Source of the DNA: Bacteroidia bacterium
GTDB lineage: Bacteria > Bacteroidota > Bacteroidia > AKYH767-A > OLB10
NCBI GenBank assembly: GCA_037045145.1
Contig: JBAOIA010000011.1
Location: 434,001-498,000, forward strand
Direction of reading: 5' to 3'
Length of the DNA stretch: 64,000 nucleotides
In this document: positions 60,801 through 64,000 of the stretch, in pieces
Numbering within the stretch: position 1 is the first letter of the stretch
Layout: every line of letters begins with the position of its first letter
Made by a program: the position numbers and the translations under genes
The notes under the pieces: model-generated
Databases searched by the model: none
Seen by the model: only the letters and a program-made list of their open reading frames with translations
What the model was told of the DNA's origin: nothing

Positions 60801-61920
60801 TGGCAGTGTTGTTTCCATTCCACACACAAGCATGTGTATGTCGCGAACCCATTAAATGACCTTGTTCGTGAGTAACAACCATTACGCTCCATGAGTAAGT
60901 AGGGAAATTGCTATAAGATGAGTTGATACCGCTATAACATTTACTTGAGTTGATGTTTGATGCACAAATGCCACTGAAACCTGCAGCTATACCACCACCA
61001 CCACCATAGCCAAGCAGGTGACCCAGGTCGCCATTGAAACTTGTACGGTATGTCTGGAATTGACTCAGGTAATTTGAAGATGTTGTTCCTGTATAAGGAC
61101 TAACCACATCCCAAACATATACCTCACTCAACTCTACAGGAATGTTATCGTTGGTATAGATGATGGCACTTTGATTGAAAATTCCAGTAACATAATTTGC
61201 AGCATCTGTAATACTTCCTTTTCCCTGAAAAATATTGTAATTTACTTCCCAATACAACCTGATACAGTTTACCATCATACCTCTGTTGGCAGGCAACTGC
61301 AATTCTTGAGGTGTATAAGTTCCGTTGTCGGCAAGTGTTGCACATTCCATTGCAGGTCTGGAAGTCAGGTCTGCATCGTTATAAATTACATGTAGGTTAG
61401 AACGATTGTTTTCCAAACGGCCAATAACGAAATTTCCTGCCGATGGAGTAGAAATCAATGCCATCACTTCATTATCAAAAATGCTGATGGCTGCTATGGA
61501 ATTGTTATCACCATTAATAATTCCCTGATAATGTAAACCGGGAGTATAGTTCACAGCCCCGCCATTACTGCCTGCTGATGTAACACTAAAATCAGGAGTA
61601 AAAATGTTTGCTTTATACAAATCAACCTGAATAGTATTATTGTTGATAGGAATTCGCAATGATAAATAGTCAGGCTGCTGACTCATTAAAGAAGCAATAG
61701 CAGACTTGTTCAACTCAACAAAAGTTGCTTTGGTTGCAGTAGCTGCATGTTGTCTTTTCAGTTGTTCATTGTCCGGACTAACAGTAAATAGGTTCTCCGT
61801 TGCAAACACAGCCTGCTGTTGCTTGGCAGAAAATATTTTTTGTGCTACAGGTTTAAGATTCTGTGCCCACAACATCATGGGCAGACAAATTAATAGTAAT
61901 AAGTAAAATCGTTTGTTCAT
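57862..61920 (-). CDS. Multidomain metzincin metalloprotease with T9SS sorting tail
   Basis: A 1352-residue secreted protein. Domains in order: a signal peptide (FYLLLLICLPMMLWAQ), a propeptide-like region, and a reprolysin-type metzincin domain with HEQGHLMGSRH (zinc His351, His355, His361; Glu352) and Met-turn GTIMSYCH. Three fibronectin III domains follow (about 440-720, each with an SNYEWQVQTVC or similar core), then seven or so Ig-like/SprB-like repeats of about 75 residues with GxYxV and NPxPxI blocks. The T9SS sorting domain (ISPNPFTDQLNIF to YQVQKIVKSR) is last. It is probably a surface or secreted protease acting on large polymers. Confidence 0.92.
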   Translation of the reverse strand: MNKRFYLLLLICLPMMLWAQNLKPVAQKIFSAKQQQAVFATENLFTVSPDNEQLKRQHAATATKATFVELNKSAIASLMSQQPDYLSLRIPINNNTIQVDLYKANIFTPDFSVTSAGSNGGAVNYTPGLHYQGIINGDNNSIAAISIFDNEVMALISTPSAGNFVIGRLENNRSNLHVIYNDADLTSRPAMECATLADNGTYTPQELQLPANRGMMVNCIRLYWEVNYNIFQGKGSITDAANYVTGIFNQSAIIYTNDNIPVELSEVYVWDVVSPYTGTTSSNYLSQFQTYRTSFNGDLGHLLGYGGGGGIAAGFSGICASNINSSKCYSGINSSYSNFPTYSWSVMVVTHEQGHLMGSRHTHACVWNGNNTAIDGCGPAAGYGYEGSCSGAPIPSGGGTIMSYCHLNSVGINLSLGFGSQPQAVIINKYNSGACLTACIGMACMPPPGMNTTTVTNTSAVFNWTAAVSASSYVLRYRVVGTSTWTTATATASPYTATGLTAGSNYEWQVQTVCTGGSSIFTISTTFTTLPFTCSIPTGTSTTNINSTFATFSWTAVGGALSYNVRHRLVGNATWTTANTTSTSYTAYSLTASSNYEWQVETVCAGGTTSGFSASIPFSTTAQPCNTPQNNYTTSISSTSAVLNSSPGSGGGSYNLQYKKASNSTWTILTNVSTPYTLTGLQPNTNYQWQVQLVCGLTVSPWSSTVPFTTLCDTPTAVTTPTGTINVCAGPVVLSANSGTGLTYQWLNNGNVISGANNSTYNATVTGNYAVVVTNSNLCSSTSAIVSVSIGAMTGQIAPSGTVSFCAGSNATLNATSGPGFTYKWYRNNVLLSSTASSINIGSSGTYYCVITSGSCTVTTNTVVGNQINNPTPSISHTTPTSFCSPGSVVLTANTFTGVQYQWQKNSVDINGATSQNYTATSNGSYRVVETANGCSKSKTIAVNTASSVSASISTNDPTTLCNQGTVTMYVNNPIPGYNYQWKNNGNNISGATSTSFTANVSGNYSCNVSASCGNTNSNAIIVSIGSFNAQINPSGNQIICTGGSMLLSASSGIGFTHQWYKNGNIISGATSSTYSATSGGSYTVFINSPCGSGTSPAAVLTENSVSASVSPAGTSTVCSGTPMTFTANSGAGYTYRWFRNNVLRPGNSQIINVTSEGQYKVEVSINGSCAVTSNIAVLDVINNPAPVITPTSATICNGAAQVFTANNFTGVTYQWYRNSVLIPGATAQTYTATLAGQYKVTETAFGCDKTKSAQLTVTSCREQGEGAISEVLNNISISPNPFTDQLNIFVLSEKEGNAEIQVLDMLGKIVYRSVITLNQTSEINMDVPAGIYMLAIHTDGKYQVQKIVKSR

Positions 61921-61942
61921 AAATTTGAGGATTATAAGGTTT

Positions 61943-61972
61943 CAAATATATTATATTTTACTTATTTTCAAA
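61943..61972 (-). promoter_or_regulatory. Promoter of the metalloprotease gene
   Basis: Minus-strand TATATTTG (61950-61943) is an exact TAnnTTTG. TTTG (61972-61969) lies 18 bases upstream. The start codon follows 22 bases later. Confidence 0.68.
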
Positions 61973-61973
61973 A

Positions 61974-61981
61974 TATCTTTG
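61974..61981 (+). promoter_or_regulatory. -7 element of the serine hydrolase gene
   Basis: TATCTTTG on the plus strand matches TAnnTTTG, 19 bases before the ATG at 62001. Its upstream region overlaps the divergent protease promoter, so the two may be coregulated. Confidence 0.58.
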
Positions 61982-62000
61982 TAATAAATGTTGCTTTCAG

Positions 62001-63311
62001 ATGAATAATTTAATAAAAAGAGGCATACTGATAATTTGGCTGCTGTTTTCAAAATCACTTTTTGCACAGAATCTATATTTTCCACCATTAACCGGAAACA
62101 ATTGGGACACACTATCACCTTCGGCTTTAAACTGGTGTCAACCACGTATTGACTCATTATACCAGTTTCTACAAGACAGACATACAAAAGGATTTATCAT
62201 TCTTAAAGATGGAAAGATTGTTCTTGAAAAATATTTCGGCAGCTATACTGTTGACTCTATTCATTACTGGGCATCGGCAGGAAAAAGCCTCACTGCTTTT
62301 CTCACAGGAGTAGCTCAGGAAAAAGGTTTCGTAAATATTCAATCATCTGTATCGCAATATCTCGGCACCGGATGGACAAGTGCACCAGCTGCCAAAGAAA
62401 GCCTCATCACATTACGACATTTACTTACTATGACAAGTGGATTGGATGATTCGCCACCACCACCATGCGATGTAAACGATTCATCAAAAGCATGTCTTAA
62501 CTACCTTGCTGATGCGGGAACACGATGGGCATATCATTCCGGTGCATATAAACATCTTCAAGATGTAATCAGCGTAACAAGTGGCGTGTCTTACAATGCT
62601 TTTACCACAAATTTTTTGAGTTCTAAAATTGGCATGGGTGGACTATGGTATGATGCAGTGTTTTACAGTAAGACAAGAGGCATGGCTCGTTTTGGTTTGC
62701 TAACATTAAGTAAAGGAATCTGGAATAATGATACCATAATGAAAGACACAGCATATATTTCTGCTATGAGTAATACTTCACAAAATTTAAATAACTCTTA
62801 TGGTTATCTGTGGTGGCTTAACGGCAAATCTTCGTTTATGATACCCCAGGTGCAAATAGTTTTTCCGGGAATGTTGTTACCCTCTGCTCCTCCGGACTTG
62901 TTTGCTGCATTGGGAAAAAACGATCAAAAAATTTATGTTGTGCCATCAGAAAACCTGGTGGTTGTACGCATGGGAGACTCGGCTTATAGCAGTCAGTCTG
63001 CTGTTACCGTTTTTGATAATGAACTATGGACTTATATTGACAGTTTATCATTTTGTCCGACTTCGGTCAACGAAATAAATACAAACAGCCTGGCGTGGTT
63101 TTATCCCAACCCTGCAAACAATTTTTTACAGCTTGATGCAGAAACATCAACATATTTTATTTACAACATACATGGTCAATGTTGTTTGCAAGGCAAAATT
63201 AGTTCAAATAGAAAAGTTGATATTTCAATGTTAAATGAAGGACTTTATTTTTTAGAAATACAGACTAGGAATAACCGTCTGCAGCAGTTTAAATTTATTA
63301 GAAAAAAATAG
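62001..63311 (+). CDS. Serine hydrolase (class C beta-lactamase fold) with T9SS tail
   Basis: A 436-residue exported protein. A signal peptide (IIWLLFSKSLFAQ) is followed by a beta-lactamase-fold domain. Its catalytic SxxK is SAGK (Ser92-Lys95), and the second Tyr motif lies near WAYHSGAYKH. TMTSGLDDSPPP is typical of serine hydrolases and D-aminopeptidases of this group. The C-terminal sorting domain starts at WFYPNPANNFLQL and ends in QQFKFIRKK, which marks it as a T9SS cargo. The substrate is unknown (an ester, peptide or penicillin-like compound). Confidence 0.9.
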   Translation: MNNLIKRGILIIWLLFSKSLFAQNLYFPPLTGNNWDTLSPSALNWCQPRIDSLYQFLQDRHTKGFIILKDGKIVLEKYFGSYTVDSIHYWASAGKSLTAFLTGVAQEKGFVNIQSSVSQYLGTGWTSAPAAKESLITLRHLLTMTSGLDDSPPPPCDVNDSSKACLNYLADAGTRWAYHSGAYKHLQDVISVTSGVSYNAFTTNFLSSKIGMGGLWYDAVFYSKTRGMARFGLLTLSKGIWNNDTIMKDTAYISAMSNTSQNLNNSYGYLWWLNGKSSFMIPQVQIVFPGMLLPSAPPDLFAALGKNDQKIYVVPSENLVVVRMGDSAYSSQSAVTVFDNELWTYIDSLSFCPTSVNEINTNSLAWFYPNPANNFLQLDAETSTYFIYNIHGQCCLQGKISSNRKVDISMLNEGLYFLEIQTRNNRLQQFKFIRKK

Positions 63312-63314
63312 CTG

Positions 63315-63494
63315 CTATAACTGCCACAGACCTGTTTTGCGAAGATGATTTTCCAAAACATCCAATCGTGCACTCCCTGTAACACCCATCAGGTCTTTTA
63401 GTTGAGAAAGTTTTAGCTTCCATGTTTTTGATAAAGCTATCAGCTCTTTTTTATTGAAGGGATTGATGGTTTTCTTTTTAACAGATTGTTTCAT
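63315..63494 (-). CDS. Small basic DUF3606-like protein
   Basis: A 59-residue protein below usual length cut-offs. The sequence starts MKQSVKKKTINPFNKKEL and contains WKLKLSQLKDLMGVTGSARLDVLENHL, which follows the DUF3606 pattern of a Lys-rich start and a short helix-turn-helix-like unit ending in a conserved Leu. It is highly basic (13 Lys/Arg), so it could contact nucleic acid. It ends three bases from the convergent serine hydrolase gene, leaving a very tight junction. The function is unknown. Confidence 0.6.
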   Translation of the reverse strand: MKQSVKKKTINPFNKKELIALSKTWKLKLSQLKDLMGVTGSARLDVLENHLRKTGLWQL

Positions 63495-64000
63495 ATTAAA
63501 CCTTTAGATGCAGGTTGTACTGTAAAAATTATGCCAAGGTTACAGCAGCATTGTATTTGCCCGGGGCTATTCATTGCTGTTTCACGAAAGAAAAAACTCA
63601 ATATGTTGATTTAGCTGCCACAAAAAGTAACAAGGTTAGTTTTAAAATAATATTGCATAAAAATTTAAATACCTTTTGGGTAAAATATATCTGTAATTAA
63701 AAATTCAGCAACTTTGATATTAGCTGGAAAGTAAAATTAAAGGAGAGTCGCTACTCCTGCCGCAAATAAAGAGGACACAGAAAAAAAAGTTTACAAAGTG
63801 AAGCTAAGAAAAATAGCAAATAAAAATTCATTGTTCTTATGATAGAAGGATGCTTCATAACCTGTCAACAACGATTTTTTATAATATGGACAATTTATTT
63901 CACCATCCGGATAACTTCATTTAAAAAGATTAAATATTTTGTTTGATAAAATCTCACAAAGGAGATTTTTTAAATACCAGCATCACTATATTCCCCTACT
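63495..64000. other. Right-edge intergenic region without a supported gene
   Basis: About 500 AT-rich bases from the start of the 59-residue gene to the window end. The possible reading frames are short (the longest about 61 residues) with atypical composition, and no tRNA or terminator is evident. It may hold the promoter of the small gene and regulatory sequence for a gene beyond the edge. Confidence 0.5.

Noticed and set aside
61171..61395. Open frames inside the metalloprotease gene on both strands
   Set aside because: The protease frame is continuous with clear domains. The others lack composition or motif support.
63515..63700. 61-residue frame near the right edge
   Set aside because: There is no family, no signal and no ribosome-binding site, and its amino acid composition is odd. 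It is likely chance.
63751..63858. 35-residue hydrophobic frame on the minus strand
   Set aside because: It is short, without a start signal or partner, and the region is AT-rich enough to give such frames by chance.

Overview
The window is AT-rich chromosomal DNA from a member of the Bacteroidota, most likely a free-living, gliding-lineage organism of the Chitinophagales/Sphingobacteriales type; the genus cannot be fixed from sequence alone. The evidence is gldD and gldE next to ssb, the type IX secretion (T9SS) protein PorZ, two T9SS cargo proteins with C-terminal sorting domains, many lipoproteins, a clade II nitrous oxide reductase cluster, and at least fourteen promoters with the Bacteroidota -7 element TAnnTTTG, often with no visible Shine-Dalgarno sequence.

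Layout. 0-3 kb: NAD synthesis (nadD fragment, nadA) around a long MORN-repeat protein. 3-4.3 kb: rpiB and a beta-barrel protein. 4.3-11.2 kb: a complete minus-strand nos operon, transcribed in the order cytochrome c, nosZ, fasciclin lipoprotein, a NosB-like membrane protein, nosL, nosD, nosF, nosY. It has a clear promoter and an upstream Crp/Fnr-like palindrome. 11.4-14.4 kb: a small membrane protein, an M28 peptidase and a LUD/ferredoxin protein. 14.4-20.6 kb: the rimP-nusA-infB translation operon with a tail of a small Cys protein and trhO. 20.7-26.5 kb: an exonuclease, a methyltransferase, and the haaO-ybeY-mnmG operon, in which mnmG is bracketed by two near-perfect parS sites, plus an unusual SDR protein. 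26.5-36.3 kb: a large hybrid histidine kinase, tRNA-Cys, folB, a GH13 enzyme, gltX and an M1 aminopeptidase.

36.3-38.7 kb is a very AT-rich accessory patch: an autoregulated-looking XRE repressor, a lipoprotein apparently broken by a one-base frameshift that separates its glycine-zipper tail, and a small membrane protein. 38.7-43.4 kb: an ECF sigma operon behind a perfect palindrome, a PLP decarboxylase with an AhpD-like protein, and a His-rich barrel protein. 43.5-49.4 kb: tRNA-Phe, a CheY-like receiver, glyS, a small unknown protein, a YfhO-family membrane protein and a glycosyltransferase. 49.5-64 kb: porZ, two unknown envelope proteins, a beta-eliminating lyase whose active-site residues match tyrosine phenol-lyase rather than tryptophanase, a previously easy-to-miss 47-residue lipoprotein after gldD, gldE, ssb, a 1352-residue metzincin with FN3/Ig-like repeats and a T9SS tail, a T9SS-tailed serine hydrolase, and a 59-residue basic protein.

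Together the genes describe an aerobe or facultative denitrifier that can use N2O as a terminal acceptor and exports hydrolases through T9SS. The parS sites suggest that the window lies in the origin-proximal part of the chromosome. No insertion sequence, prophage, CRISPR array or rRNA was seen.
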